A stretch of 64,000 nucleotides of DNA from Plazaster borealis (lineage: Eukaryota; Echinodermata; Asteroidea; Forcipulatida; Labidiasteridae), in contig CM037472.1 of assembly GCA_021014325.1 (NCBI GenBank), positions 21,189,063-21,253,062 of the forward strand. The letters run 5' to 3'. The position numbers and the translations under genes were made by a program. Below are positions 27,601 to 42,600 of the stretch, one piece after another. How positions within the stretch are numbered: the first letter of the stretch is position 1; each line of letters starts with the position of its first letter. The notes under the pieces were generated by a model. The model made no database searches. It was given only the letters and a program-made list of their open reading frames with translations, and was not told the DNA's origin.

Positions 27601-30600
27601 CTGTCAGATATAAACTTTGTAGATGACCCACCCATGCAGCTTGCCTTGTTTTTAAGCAGAAACCCAATTTGGAGTAATTTTTTGCCTTGATCCCTAATTT
27701 ATGTACCTGACCACACTCTACCTTATACGTAGATGATATATAACTGACATGCATCATTTCATAGAGCTGTGATGCTCATAAACACAGACTGACGACTGCT
27801 GGAAACCGAATTACATATTCTTGCACAAATTGTCCACTATAACACGAGCTGACATATCTTTATTTGTGGAACTCCTGTGAATAAATGGCAGTGGAATTTT
27901 GTTCGGAGTCGAGGTCAAAACTTATCTCTTGCGGTTAAGTTCTCTTAAAACTTTGCTTGGTTATTGATTCAGTTTGACATTCAACAAATGTGGGTTAAGT
28001 GATGCCCTGCTTATAATGTTGACCATCTCTGAACAGTCATACACGAGTACCGATGGTGATAAGTGCAGGATTGTACATGTATTAATAATGAGGCAGTTTG
28101 TTCAACCTATGTAAGTAAAACTGTGGAACATGTCGGATGTCCGAGTGCTTTTTCAATGGAAGCATATTGCTGATTTGTAGTCAGGGCACAAGATCTTTGG
28201 ATAGTTGGTATTATTATGGCCCGAGTTACTTGGTGTTAATGACCTGTAGGTTGTTGTGGTTTGTTGGGGTGTTTGTTTGTTTGTTTTTGTTTTTTGAGAA
28301 TTAAACTTTAATTTTATTATGAATAAATTCAAGAATTAGCTTTTCATTCCAACCTGTTTAGTTGCATTGCTTCCTATTCCATCTTAACCCTTGTTATTTT
28401 GATGAAAGGTTGAAATAAGATGTTGGGATAATTTTGGGAGGGGGGTAGGGGTACAGGTGGCCACTCCACTGATGGAGCTTTTGAATATATTAGGACATGT
28501 AGCTCACCTCTTGGTAGAGAGTCTAAAAGTCACTGCATTGTCATAATGATTTAACCTTGAAGGGATTTAATTCTATCAGGTTGTTTGGATTTGTTGTTAA
28601 CTATTAACAATTTTGTGAAGATTGTTTGCAGTGTTCCACTTATTTTATTAGTTTGTTAGATCTAAAAATTAAAAATTAAATAAAACAAAATTTATTGAGA
28701 TGATTTTAAGTATAAAGCATCAGACCCATGTTAGATTATTTGTTGCTACAGACTGGGCCAACAAGAAATTTCCACATTCTTCTAATTATTGAAAAATAAA
28801 ACAAACATCAAATAATTAGCATGACAAATGCAAATTGACATTTGAAGTGGTGTCAAGCTGTAATTCCATACAATATGAGGAATTTTCTGTTAACTGTGTA
28901 GGGACTCGATGTACGTCCTTCATTGTGTAGTACTTCCCATTCATAATTTAAACTCTCTCATAATCTTTATAAATTCTGGCCTAATGTCCTTCGTTGCAGC
29001 GCCTTGAGGGTGAATGTATTGATTGTTATTACTTCCAGTATTGAGTCGAATCCCACTCAAGTAATAAGATAACTTGTGAAGTGTGTGCTTCTACACCGAA
29101 CAGCTTCTCTCATAGATTGTTTTTCAATTTATGGCTGAATAGACTCTGCAAGTCACACGTGTATCGAAAACGAGAAAAATCCTTCAAATCTTCAAATCAA
29201 ATCTTCTTTTTAAATTCTATTTATACAAAATTCTTAAAAAGAAAACTACCCATAGCAATTTGTTATAAATGCAATTTCAATTTTCATATAGGACAAATAA
29301 TTGGTTAAAATTAACATTAAAACAAAATTAAAATTTGGGACGAAGACGCTTATTTTTTTAGAAACCCCATTTGCTAATTATGCCCCATTACATAGGTTTA
29401 ATGATAATAATATATGAACATCAGTTATGCAACATTCTTAATTGTTTACAAGTAACCGGAAACGGAGGTCAGGTCTTATTCTCTGGTTTTCTTTGTTGAC
29501 TTGTTAAATTTATTTACTTTCATATATTTCATGGCTAAATTTTGCTTTCTCAACAATATGATATAAGTTTTATAGAAACAGAATGGTACACACCTAAAAC
29601 TCAATATAGTTGGGACCAACTTGGTCCTGGTAGTTCGAAAAAGGCACGAGACTTGCACAGTCTATTCCCTGAAAAAAACTCCCTAGGGTTATTTACTATA
29701 ACCCTTCCTCAAAACTTTACACCCAAATTAATACTTTCGGACTTTGATTATGGTGGTATGCCTGATCCCATGTAAAACATAATCAGTTTACGGGTGGCTG
29801 GTGCAGTCCTCAGTCCAAGAGAATTCCCTCTGAACAAGTTTTTAAAATTATTATCAAAGGCACTGTACACGTTTGGTAATTACTCAAAATATATTAGCAT
29901 AAAACTGACTTGGTAACGAGCAACAGCGAGCTGTTGATAGTATAAAACATTGTGAGAAACGACTCCCTCTGAAGTAACGTAGTTTTTGAGAAAGAGGTAA
30001 TTTCTCACTAAAATATTAAAAACTTCTTGCAAGAAGTTTTTATTCCTAAATGAAAGCACACAAATTTGTACAACAAGGGTGTATTTTCTTTCATCATTTT
30101 CTTGCAACTTCGATGACCAATTGAGCCCAAATTTTCACAGGCTTGTTATTTGATGCATATGTTGGGATACACCAAATGAGAACACTGGTCTTTGACAATT
30201 ACCAAACGTGTACGATGCCTGGCAGAATCTGAGAAGTATTGTAGAAAGAGGCATGGAGTTTCAAGTAGACTATGACCTACATTGATTTTGTTTTCAGCCT
30301 TTTTTCCTGTTCAAACATATCCCCAGTGACTTTAAGATTTCCTATTGAAGGTCCCTTTTGCAAAATATGGAAATTGCCTTTCCTCTTCACAAAGAGAATT
30401 CCAGGGTTCAATGTGCTTTATGTAGCAGGATCTTTAGTAAAAAAAGTAGTCAATGGCCTAACGTAGAGTCTAGTAGAGTCTTTCTCGACTGCTAGGGTCG
30501 AAACGTCAGGCCATTAACTACTATTTTTGCATTTATACCATAGGTTGTTTTGGTTGGTAGTCAGTTTGCAACAGCTAGTTCTATTTTCTCATTATGATCT

Positions 30601-33600
30601 TTAGTAATGATTGACTGTGCAATTCTTGAGCATATTTGAACGACTGGATTCCCTTGTACAAGGGAAACCAAATCATACAACACTTGAATACACATAATAT
30701 TTATACAATCTACCTCTGCCATATTCATCATTTTTCTTTTATTGGATACAACTCTTCTGATGACAAGTTGAAATAACAATGTCGGTACAAACCACGGTGA
30801 ATTAGCGCTATCAAAATAAACAAAATTCAGTTGACAAACTTTTACAATATCACAGGCAATGTGATAAATTCTGTAGTTACATTATAAATTAGTGAGTGAT
30901 GTCAAACTGCTGAATTTGCCATCTCTTTGGCAACGACACAGCAAGTCTGAATGCTATGGTTCATGTGTCTATAGGAGATTAATACGAAGTATGTGAGTGG
31001 ATGGTCAGTGGAATCATAGAGCAAGGACTTGTTCTATGGTGGAACCAACAGCTTTCACACTCCGAATATTCTCTGAAGTTGTTTGCACGTGGCTGATGGA
31101 AGTGAGATAATGTTGGGATCCCAACACCTATTCATTTGATTAACTACCACTTATCATTGGTGTATTTTTTTCCTGAAATGCCTGAAATAAAAGCTTGTAA
31201 CTTTTGTAAGTCTATTAAAACAGCTAGTTATAATTTAAATCTAAACTTTAGGGTCAAATCATCATTAAGATGGCAAATGATATTTAACCACAGCCTAAAT
31301 TTATGGGACAGAAAACTACTTGCAAAAAACTAACAGACAATTTTTTCATACAAACCCTGAGAAACTGTCTTCATCATTTGGTATTTTGGCTGATAATCTG
31401 TTATGGCTTAGCAACATTTGCTGCACTTTTAAGCATTTTGTTGTTTTGCTAAACAGCTTTGTTAAAAAGTACCCAAGTTGTCATGTGCATCATGGTTACA
31501 ACTATGCTAACACTCCTCCCAAATTAGATATACACATGGTTGCGGTTGTACCCCAAAGTTAACTAGTAACAGTTACTTCCTATTGTCAACACCGTCTAAA
31601 GTTTCACTAACTATGATTCAATATCGCAAGTTAAAATATGTTAATATTCTTTATCCCCGATGCAAAATTTACAGATCTCTATTAAATCGTTGCAGTACCC
31701 GCTGCTAAAAAATATAGGATTCAAACTGCCTCTAGCCACCGGGCTAGCCCAGTGATCTAGTGGTAGGACATCTGCTCTAGCATGGCAAAGGTCGTGGGTT
31801 CGAATCCCCGAGTGATATGCCTGTGGGTTTCTTTTCACAGGACTCGGGGAAATGTTGTTATTATTTCTGAGTATACAGTGTTTAATACGCATCGGTGTAA
31901 GGAAGGGCCCAAAAAAACAAAAAACAAAATTAATATCTGAATGTTTTTCTTGACCAGGCCTACCAAGAGGAGATAGTCTCAGCCGAGTTGAGCAAGAACC
32001 AACTGTTGGAGTTTGGGAAGCGTCTGATTGTAGCTAGCAATGAAGCTAGAGCCAGTGACATCGAGTATAAGTTAGCCAAGTTGACAGACCGCTGGGATCA
32101 TCTCATGGACCTTCACAGTGCTCGGTAAGTTCAATATTCAAGTGTCTCTCTTTTTTTTACAATAGGGGAATCAGGGTTTGCCTTTAAAGGCAAAGTATAC
32201 CTTTGGTTTTTGGAAATGTTTGATTGATTTAATCCTATATAAATGTAGACATATACAATACAACTAACCTGTGAAAATTTAGGTAGTGTTTTTGAGATAT
32301 CACCCGAAATCTGGAGTGGTTATGTCCATGCAGGAAGAATTCATTCATGGAAAATACGGCTACCTGATTTTCTTGATATGTTTGTTATTGTGCAATCGAA
32401 CCCCTGTTAAAGTCAATGTGCCTGCAAGCCTTTTTGACCTCGCAGCATTCTGGATAGCTTTTTATAAAGTATTTTTTCACTTGGTAGCCGTCGTGTGAGG
32501 TAATAAATGCACTGTCAGTTAATGAACTTATTTCAGAATAAACATCACAGCTTAACGAATCTCATTTGTTTGAAATTAAAATGTCATTATGACCGCAAAG
32601 TAAACAAAGTTTCTATCGATCCAATTCAACATGAATAATACAGAGTTCCATGTGTGGCAATTACGCGTTTCTTCGTTGAATTAGAATTTCCTAAGGTTTA
32701 TAAATAATGAGAAGCGTTCAGTTGTTTGTTGCAGTTTCATTGATTTATTTTACATTTGGAACATTTGCAATATTCAGAGATAACAATTTGGGGGGTTTTC
32801 TCAAAAAACGTATAATTTTGGACATGTTGTGAATGATCGATCGCAATAGTATCTAGTTTTGCCAAGAGGCTGCTGTAAACATACCGCACCAGAGGACAAG
32901 TAAACAAATCTTTTTTTCTATTCTATCCTTTTTGTAACCTAAATAACATAACCCTAACCCATGACAGGGAAGGTACAGTGTCCGAATAGCTATCAGTATC
33001 TAGTCAACGCTTCATGCCAACTTTACCAGTGCTGTGTCATATCTTGATATCTAATTTGTCAGCTGACAGGGCAGATGTTGACATTTATTACACACCGTGT
33101 ACAGACATCATATCTGACAGTCAAATCATATCTCAGATATCATCTTATAATCTGAATGATGGAGCAGTGAAATTCCAACCCGTCCATAACTCCTATGGGA
33201 TCAACCTTGAGACCCTGAAGGTCCCTGCAGTGATACATATGCTGTGAATATTGGATTCATTTCCAGCTTTATTAATTTCCAAGCAAGGCTAGTTAATATA
33301 CAGTATCTGATAAAAGAAGGCCTTTGATGGTCTCTGCAGGGTGCTTTTTTTCTGTTGGTGTGTGTTTTGTTGAAAAAAATAATTTGGGGTTGAACAAAGA
33401 ACAATTTACAAGAGAGGGATTTGAACCTGGGACCTCTGGATTAACGTGCCGGCACTCTACCAACTGAGCCATCTTGCCCTAATGTTGGCAGTCTCCCTAT
33501 TTTGTCAATTTGTTTGTTTGGGGGTTCCAGTCAAAAGCCATTCGACCTGTGACTAACTGCCGTACACTAGCCAGGTATCACACCTAAGTTTACGATACAA

Positions 33601-36600
33601 CCTGTATCAAGTGTCAAGTAACAAAACCACAGTGACTGGTTATAAATTTCAGTACTTGTTCAATTATGTACAGTTTTCATTAGTGTCGTGATGAAGAAGT
33701 GCACATTGCATGGACGTCAAAAACACTTGCAATATTGAGCAAATTGTTTGAAGATGTGAGCACAGAGGCAGTAAGGCTTAAAGTCAATAGCAAGTTTTTG
33801 GGGTCCAAATTTCCGCTTATCAGAAGAAGAAAAAAAAATGCTTTGCATATATTCTCCCAGGTATGCTTGGTTCAGTTTGAGAAGATTCACTATCTCAAAA
33901 TAAAGTTTCTATTTGGGCCTTTCTGTCTTTGTGGAGCTGAGACAAACTTAACTCTTTGTATTGAAAATCAATTTGACTAGGTCTAGTCTCCTGACGATGA
34001 CTAGAGCAAGCTAGTCGAAACGTTGAGACCGATTAAGAACTCACTCTGCGGCAGTGAAATTATTAACGAGAAGTTCCCCCGATCCACTAAGCGAAAGTAG
34101 TAGTCCTGACCAATTTTGTACCTCCCGCCCAGGTAGTAGTTAAGAAGCATGACAGTTCTTTTCAGAACTTGGTATTGTCCCGAATTCCAAAATCTACTCT
34201 GCGGCAGTAGAATAGTCTCACGAATTCCGAAATCTACTCCACGGCAGTAGAATACATAGCAAGACAAGTTCTCAAAGAACAAAATCTACAAGGCAAAGTA
34301 GATATACACATGGTGTTACCGCAAACCAAATATACATTGATACCTCACCACACAATGCCTCAAATCATAGGTCTAGATTCTTTAGAGAATTTTGCTTATT
34401 ACCATCCTTCGGGCCTACAAGCTGAACCACTCTGCATTACATGCACATGTGAAACTGTTCCTGTCATACTATTGGCATATAACAAAATATAACGAATCAG
34501 AAAATAGAGTTAGCTGTTGCAAACTGCTTACCAACCAAAAGGACCTATGGTATAAATGCAAAAAGTAGTCTGACGTGGATAAGGCGCCTCCGGACCATTC
34601 AACCCCATGGTCTGAACATTCAAGGAGGAAATGACCAACCTTTTGTCTTTGCCTCCTCCTTTTTTCCCACAGATATCCTCTTTTTTAGTCTGCCTCATTC
34701 ACTAATTAATTACCTGTTCTCCCTCCTTTCTTCCCACCATTGATATTGTCCTTTGTTTTTTCCAACCCCTTGTGGTCAAACCAGCCCCTTCCCTCCACCC
34801 CCCCTTTTTGTCTCCTTATTCATTGTTTACTCCTTGCTTTTTCTGTTTGCTTTCTGCCCCTCTCTCTCTCTCTTGCTATATTCATGTGTTTCCACTTGAC
34901 TGCTTCTGTTACACTTGTATACCTGTTTATGTGTGTCATGTTGTTATTTAGCCTGAGAGAAAGAAAGACTCTGCTAGGGTTGAAACATCAGGTCATTAAC
35001 TATTTTTGCCAAATATAACAAAATAAGTAAGTGTATGTATGGTTTTACTTTGTAAGACGCGCCATTCCCATGGTAACAGAGATGTAAGCAGATTCCCACA
35101 GTTTTGAATTGAGCCCCAGATTTGTAAATAATCAGGGTGTTGACCTGCTTGTAAGGTCATATCAACAGGTGTTATTCTGTCACATGGTAGAGGCAGGCAG
35201 ATTGGCAATGAATTATTATGCTCTTGGCCCCAGACTTGACAACAAGACTATGTGAAAGGGAAGGTCCTCTTGTTGACTGGAATATTGCTGCTGGGCCTAC
35301 TTGACTGAGATACTGTGAAACAGAAAGTCTTGTTGTTGTTTTGGGGGTTTTTTTTTTTTGGGGGGGGGGGTTACCATGACACTCCCATTCCAAAATCCAT
35401 GTTTACAACTGAGATCTGGGCTTCTCTGAACTGGCTCTATAGCTAGGGTTTTCTGGTCTTTAGTTTCTATCACCATGTGATTTGTATTTTGACATGAGGT
35501 TTTGCTTTGAAATGAAGGAGTTTCTTGACTTTACTTGAAAGAAGACTCTTCACATCACGTGTATGCAAGTATTCTCATCTCATCTCAAGCGACTGCTTTG
35601 TTGCAAAATTTGTGACCTCAAATGTCCCTTCGAATCGACATTGGCATAAAGTTTGAACCGGTCTTTACAATCACAAATTTTGAACATTAAATTTTGTTGC
35701 GACTTTGTGATGTCAAATGTCCCTTTGCATTGGCATTCTCATTAAGTTTGAACCAGGCTTTACCATCACAAATATTGAACAGGTGGAAATTGTGTATACA
35801 ATTTCGCTGTTTTGTTTATGGGTTTTGGGAGATTTTTGAGTGTTTTTTTTTTGGCAATTCAGAATTGTTTTAAATACCAGCAACAGTTTTTATGTTAAAT
35901 ACGCAAATGGGAATGTATTTATACTAATTCTGCAAGGAGGAGTATTTCAAAAATGGAAAAATAAAATGAGATGATGATAAAATTGGTTGAGGCAAGCCAG
36001 GAGTATAGCGGTAATAAAATATAAGAGGTAATAAAAAATGTAAAAGGTCCAACAGGATGGGTCAACTAAATTAAAAACAAGCACTTTCTCACCATAGTGA
36101 CTTCCTAGCCACAACTACATGTACATACACAAAAAGGAATGTTTATTTATGTAGGTTGTGGGGGTTATAAGGCCCATTATTGAGTAGCCATGGTGGTGTG
36201 CTGCCGAGGGCATGGAGGAAGGGTGTTTATCTGATGTTCATTCACCTTTGTGACCTCTTGCCTATTTCTCAGGCCATTAACGTCAACATCAAAACATTCC
36301 AGGCATAAATTTCTTGAGTCACCTGGCTTAAAAGTGAAGTTGAAAGAGCCTGGTCCCATAGGGGTCTAGGTAGCCAAGGCAATCAGACAGCGTGGGGGAG
36401 AGGTTTGCACAACAGAACAGACAAGTGTAATTTACTAGTATTTGTTTGTGATCATTGGATTGTTAACAGCGTTGTCTCCTTGGAGTACCGAGGGAAACAA
36501 AAAAAGACTCTCTGTTTCTCATTACACAGCTGGTTGAGCTACCTCTATGGTTGTAGTCGGAGGTATTCAGAGGTAAATCAAGGCTTTATTCGGGATGCTT

Positions 36601-39600
36601 TTAATAACGGCACAGTGGTTGAGCTTTTGGCTCTCCTGCTGTGATTTCCAAAATCTGGACTGGACATTTTCAGGCGAATAGAAGCATGATAGAATACGAC
36701 ACTCATATCTGAATCTAAACACTTGGAAGCATTCACAGCAGTAGCCAGGGGGATTTAGGTTCGATCAACTCTGCTTGAAGCTTCAGGATTTAAAGAGACG
36801 TACCAGAATAATATCATCAAACATCTTGAAAATGCATTGTGAAATTGTTTGCATTTTGGTGTAGTTTTCACTGGTGAAGTAAAAGATTGTAACTCCTGCT
36901 GCTGGCTCTGTTCTCCGGCCTGTAACTGATCGGGACTTTAATTTTTCATGGTGTCCTTCCTGTGCATCATTAGAGACTGGCATTTTGAATCAAAGAATGC
37001 GTGGATCAATTACGCTTTGACAAGGATTTCATGCTTCAACAGTAATCATCTATAGATTCTGAGCTTTGTATGGTGGAGGATGCAAAGAAGATAACGTGAC
37101 TATTACCTGCTGGCATTGAGAGAGTGGGAGGAGTTTGGAGGCAACAAAAAGACTGTTATGTAATAATGTCAATAGTGCCTGTTGTTATGGTCTATAATAA
37201 GCTGCTTGAAGATATTATGTACAATAGCTGACTGCATTGAATATACTGCTACTGAATAAACAACAGTGTATGCTGTGAGAGTCTATCTCTTGTGTCATTA
37301 TTGTCTGCGATTATTCCACGGATTTGTTGTACTTTTCGGCTGGAGCAGGAGTGAAGCAAATAGAGGTTGCAGTCGGGAGTGATTTGTCAGCAGGAAATCA
37401 GCATCCATAACACGGTGAAGTCTTCTTTCTCAATATGTAGTTATTACTCTGCATGGATGACGGATCACACCACTCTTGGATGACTATATATTCATTACAA
37501 CTCGATGATTAGAAGTACTGTATTGGAACACTATGACTTCTGTGATGTTGGGAAGGAAAGAGAGTTGAATGGTTTGGATGAATTTTGATGGAACATGAAG
37601 GCGTCATAGTATACTGCTGAGAGATGATATGTCATTTTGCTTTACATCCTACATATGTTATCTGACCAATCATATCTCGATGTCGGCAACAGTGTTGATT
37701 AACACAATCATCTTACCAAGGTACAAAATAACAATAATCAATGTTTCTTCCTGATGTAGGTATAGTTCTTGTTCCCTGCACAATCATAAAAACTAAGCAA
37801 TTGTAAGGATTAATTAATACCTCGGGTCGCCGGTTGTGTGATGAGAAAAAGCCAAAACTTCTCCAAGACAACCAAATAGAGACACAATGACAAAGGGCAT
37901 TTACTTCCATGTGGATACGGATATTAAGTAGGATTTGCCAGATTGGTTTTTGTTGTTCAGCACTCCTTACTTGGATTCAAAACTTTCCCTGCATTTTCTT
38001 TTAGAACTCTGAATTATTTGTAAGTTCATCCAAATCATGGAGGTAATCTAATTCTACCTCCATGTCCAAATCAAGTAATGTTTTGAAAAGAAGACTAAAG
38101 CAGGGTTTTTTCTTCTCTCTATTGATTTTCATGTTTGATATGTGAGATTTTCTTTTTGTTAGTCTGTTTGTTCATGGAGGAAGGAAGAGACTTCCTCCAT
38201 GGTTTGTTGTACAACTTGCAAAATGTTAAGAAATTTTGTTTTTCAAAAGATTGTGCCTTTATTAAAAGTCAATATTTTCTCTTACATTTCGGGCAAGAAC
38301 TTTATCACTCTGCACATTAGCTTGCTGAGAACCCTCGATACTATTTCTTGGAAGATTCTCGCTGAAAACACTGGCAGATTTCAAGGCTTAATTGTGCCTT
38401 CCAAAATCAGATTCTGTGCATACAGTAACAGTATCTTTATCAACACAGGGCCGTTTGCATTTTGTTCGCAGAGCCTAAATAAGGAAGGAAGTTATTAAGA
38501 TGTGCCATGGGTAGATTGAGCTTATCTTTTGATTTAACAGGAACTCAGCCCCAAAACGCTGTGATTCAATGGGAGTTGTTGTCCCTTGTTTTAAAATTCA
38601 AAACATTTTTTGTTCAAACCTTGTACTTTCATAAAGGGAAGTTGATTTTGTTTGTTACACAGTTGTTTTCCTTCTGGTTTTATGGATCTAAGACTTTTTA
38701 TGTGCATTGTGCAAGATTTGTCCAGGATGGTATGGAGGCATACCTTTTAAGTTGTAACTTTATTGATTGGATTTGTGGTGAGGATGTCGAGTTTGCAAGA
38801 GAGTTTCCCTCCAGGTATGTGCTGAGCAAATTGAATTTGCCGTAGGGTTTCACTCTTGGGAGAAATCAACACTGGCTATGGATTTGTAGTAAAGGACAAA
38901 GACATCTGTTTGTGTGTTTTGTACAGGATTTGTAGTAAATTGAAAATTGCCCTTTCTTCAAATAGTCTGTAGCGATGTTCTCTCACAAAGTAATCATTAA
39001 TTATTTAAAATTTACCCAGTCAGCTTCCCTTGTGGTTTATTAATAACTATATTTATGTGAGGAAATGTTGACATTTTGAAAAATTTAAAAGTTAAACTGG
39101 TTGGACTGAAAGAGCTCGGATTGTATTTCACGTTGCATTGCGCACAATTTTGTTTTGGATTGGTTGGTTGGAGTGGTTGTTTGTTGTTGTTTTTTAATGT
39201 TTGTTTTTGGTTTTCTTGTTTTGGTTTAAATGTTTTTGTTGTTTTTTATGGGGGGGACTGAAGGGGTGAGTAATTTGCAAATTGATGTTCTGTCCATGTG
39301 TTGGTTTACAGGGATGATTTTTGTGAACATTCCTAATAAACGAACGACTTGTGGGCCTGGGAAGTGGGTAACCTCTTTATTTTAGACCCTGAACCTCCCA
39401 CACTTTTAGGGAAGTTTACAGACTCTGTGCATCACCAAAAATTTAAAACTACAGGTTTGGACACAATGTGGACTATTTCTCTCTCCCTTTGGTGATTGAT
39501 TTACTTCTTTCAAGAACGTTTTAAAGCTCAAGGATTTTTTGTTCAAAAAAATCCTGAAATCTGTAAAAGAAATCCTGAGAAATCACACGCCTGTGGTTAA

Positions 39601-42600
39601 TTTAAACTGAGCAAGCTGATCAGGCTGATGATTTTATGCTCCAGCCACATAAGCAAATTTGTACAATGTCTGTATATAATGCAGACTCAAGACTCCCATG
39701 TCTGCACAACCACTGTGCATCATGTATGGTACCCACTGTACTTTGAATGTTGATTTTGTGATTTATGCGGAATGGATATTACAGCAGCAGCAGCAGCACT
39801 GTGTAACCATATGAGTTCTTTGAAGCCATAATGCCACTGCCTATTCATTGGTGAAATCCTGGTTGAATAAAAGACCTGGAGTATAAAAAGCTCTGGGGTT
39901 ATTTACCTCCAGAGAGAGTGTGGGCATCATTCATACAGGTTGCCCATAGCCTAACTGAACCAACCATCTGTTGGAAATGGAGGCTGATGGCTAAATGGAG
40001 AGGAGACTAAGCTCAGATATAGGCCAATCACATTGTAATGCTTTAGAAAGTAGATCAGGCTAATGTAGTAGGACAACAACATGTACATGCGGTTTGCCCT
40101 GTGGGTCATCCACTCCTGCCTCCGTCAAACTTGGGTCTCAATTCTGCAGCAATTCCAACCGTGGCATACATGTATGATAAGTAATCGCTGGACTAAGGGT
40201 TGGAGTAGATTTGCTGAAAGGGAAATTAAATCATTGTCTTTTTGGAAATGTGAATAAATTTCCTCTACTATTCAACAAACACACCGAACAATCAAAAATC
40301 CAAATAAGCAGCAGTGACTTTGGGGGATTTATTTTAAATGCTATTTCCTTGACTTTAACAGTATTTCAGATGGAACTATTTGTCTTGAGGATTGATACCG
40401 AAATAGACATTCTATTTTTTCAGAATAAAACTAATCTCTCTTTCTTTCCCCCACTTTTTTTCCTTTCTTGATATTTACCAATCCCATACTTTGTCTTCAA
40501 GGCCGTGTCCGAATTGGTGGCTACGGCTACGGCTAGATCGCAGTGTCATTGTGCATTGGAGTATAGTATACCTTGGAAACACCAGTAGCCGTAGCCATAT
40601 CTATCAATTCGGATACGGCTGAAGTGAGGCAACCTTAGTATGCATTCACACAAACTAAATTTTCTAGCTAACCCTTTAAGTGCATAAGCAATGGTCTCTG
40701 TGGCTACCATGAGAAACCAAGGCCGTTATTCTCTGGAAATATCAGAATTTGTTAACTCCAATCTTATAGCAGGTTCCCGTTTCCCCCTCTCTCCCCCCCT
40801 CCCCTAGAGAAGGCTCCCTTGCCTCACGCAATACTCACTCTATTTTTACTGTCTTTCTTACTCTTATACAGAGTACGGAAACTCCAAGGCACCCTCCCCC
40901 CCCCCCCTCAAGAAGGCTCCCTTTGCCTCAAGCAATACTCACTCTATATTTACTGTCTTTTTCTTACTCTTATACAGAGTGCGGAAACTCCAAGGCACCT
41001 TGACCGCTGTGCAGGAGTTAGATCAGAACATGGGCAACCTCCGCAAGTGGTTGACACAGATGGAGAAGCAGCTGAGTACACCAATCATGTATGAGACGTG
41101 TGATATCATTGAGATACAGGCAAAACTCCAGACCCAACAGGTACGTTACTGAAATAGCGCTGGGGTTAAGATCCAGGCCCAATTTCATAGAGATGCTTAA
41201 ACACCAAATATTGCTTAACAGTTTTCTGCTAAGCAAAGACAATCAGGATACCAGTCACAGACTGAACACAGGGAATGGTATTTTGGCTGGTTTCCTTATT
41301 CTGGTAAGCATAATTTTGTTGTGCTTAGCTACTTTTGTGCTTAAGCAGCTGTTTGAAATTGTGCCCAGGCAGTGAATGAGTTCCATTGTATAGGATGAAT
41401 CTGATCCATGGTGTAGCATAGCAAAATGCTACACAGAATGTATTTGCTTTAACAAAATCATCATTTGCAATCAGTGTGTACAAAATCTGTTCAGCAGGGC
41501 TCACCCTTAACACTAGCCCGGCGTACATTGTCTAGTAAAAACTGCTCTGGGCCAGTAAACAACACTTCTCAAGTTGCCCTGTGGGCTAATATACAAATAT
41601 TGACTGCTTCGAGTGCTATGGTTAAAACTGTGACTCCCAAGGTGATCATTGGCATGTTCTATAGTATTAGAATGAGAATGTTCTTCAGACTAAAGTCGTG
41701 TGTCTGGAATTGTTTCTATTGAACAGGAGATACAGAAAGATATTGAGCGTCACAGTAGCGGAGTAGCCTCGGTGCTCAACCTCTGTGAGATGTTACTCCA
41801 TGACACAGACGCCTGCTCCTCAGATGCTGAGAATGAAGCTATACAGACAGCAACCAGAACGCTAGATCAGCGATGGCGGGCCATATGCTCCTCGGCGTTG
41901 GAGAGAAAAATGAAGTAAGTGTGTGTCTCATATGAGTGGAGCGGGATGACATTAGACATTTCATATTGCAGTGCTTTAAGTGGGGCAGATAAGGTAAATA
42001 TTAGAAGGAATTTTACCTTTGGCTCCTTTCGCACGATGATTTCGCGCACGTTCTTAGTCAAAACCTCCGCTAGCAGAAAATTTTGTGATACGTCCGGACC
42101 TCTGACAAAATTTAACAATGCTTGAGAAGATTTCACAAGGAACCTTAGACAGTACAAAAGTTGTTGTTCTTTCAAACAAGGTACATTTTGTAAAATTTGG
42201 GCAAGGGAACCTTGCTAAGTTGCTCTCGTGTGAAAAGGCGTTTATGATACAAGCTTGTGGCACACAGAGTATGTCATGAAAAAGATATTTGGGTATATCT
42301 GGGTTAATTTACGCGTTACACAACACAAGGGACCTACGACTTTACGTCTCATCCGAAGGATGAAGCAGTAATGGTTAAGTGTCTTGCTTAAGGACACAAG
42401 TTTCAAGACCGGGACTCGAACACACATTCTGCTGGTCAGAAACATGGCCAATTTATCAAACTAGGCGTGTAGTAATTATTAAATTAATATGTTGTAATGT
42501 ATGCAGATCCCTATTGGAAACCAGTCTTAACTGGTTGTGCATACCATGGGTAAAGAAGTGTAATAAATAACAAATAATTTTAGGTTGAACAAAGACAAAA

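Larger units (their letters stand above)
22406..31957 (+). other. SYNE1: Intron 16, 9.55 kb
   Basis: No exon of normal size is seen. It contains a candidate 27-nt exon and the repeats listed inside it. Stretches 27430-29850 and 30540-31720 are AT-rich with no ORF or repeat I can support. The open frames in this intron lack conserved sequence and mostly fall in the repeats. Confidence 0.75.
32125..40977 (+). other. SYNE1: Intron 17, 8.85 kb
   Basis: No exon seen. Repeats inside are listed separately. The stretch 35010-40500 is AT-rich, holds a C/G run near 35345-35370 and a short (CAG) run near 39783-39798, and shows no supported gene or full repeat. ORFs here (for example at 38507-38845) have no recognisable protein and are not bounded by matching splice phases. 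Confidence 0.75.

Noticed and set aside
38507..38845. 112-codon open frame ending near CAG/GTATGT
   Set aside because: Exon lengths from the available acceptors do not fit the flanking phases and the peptide shows no conserved pattern.
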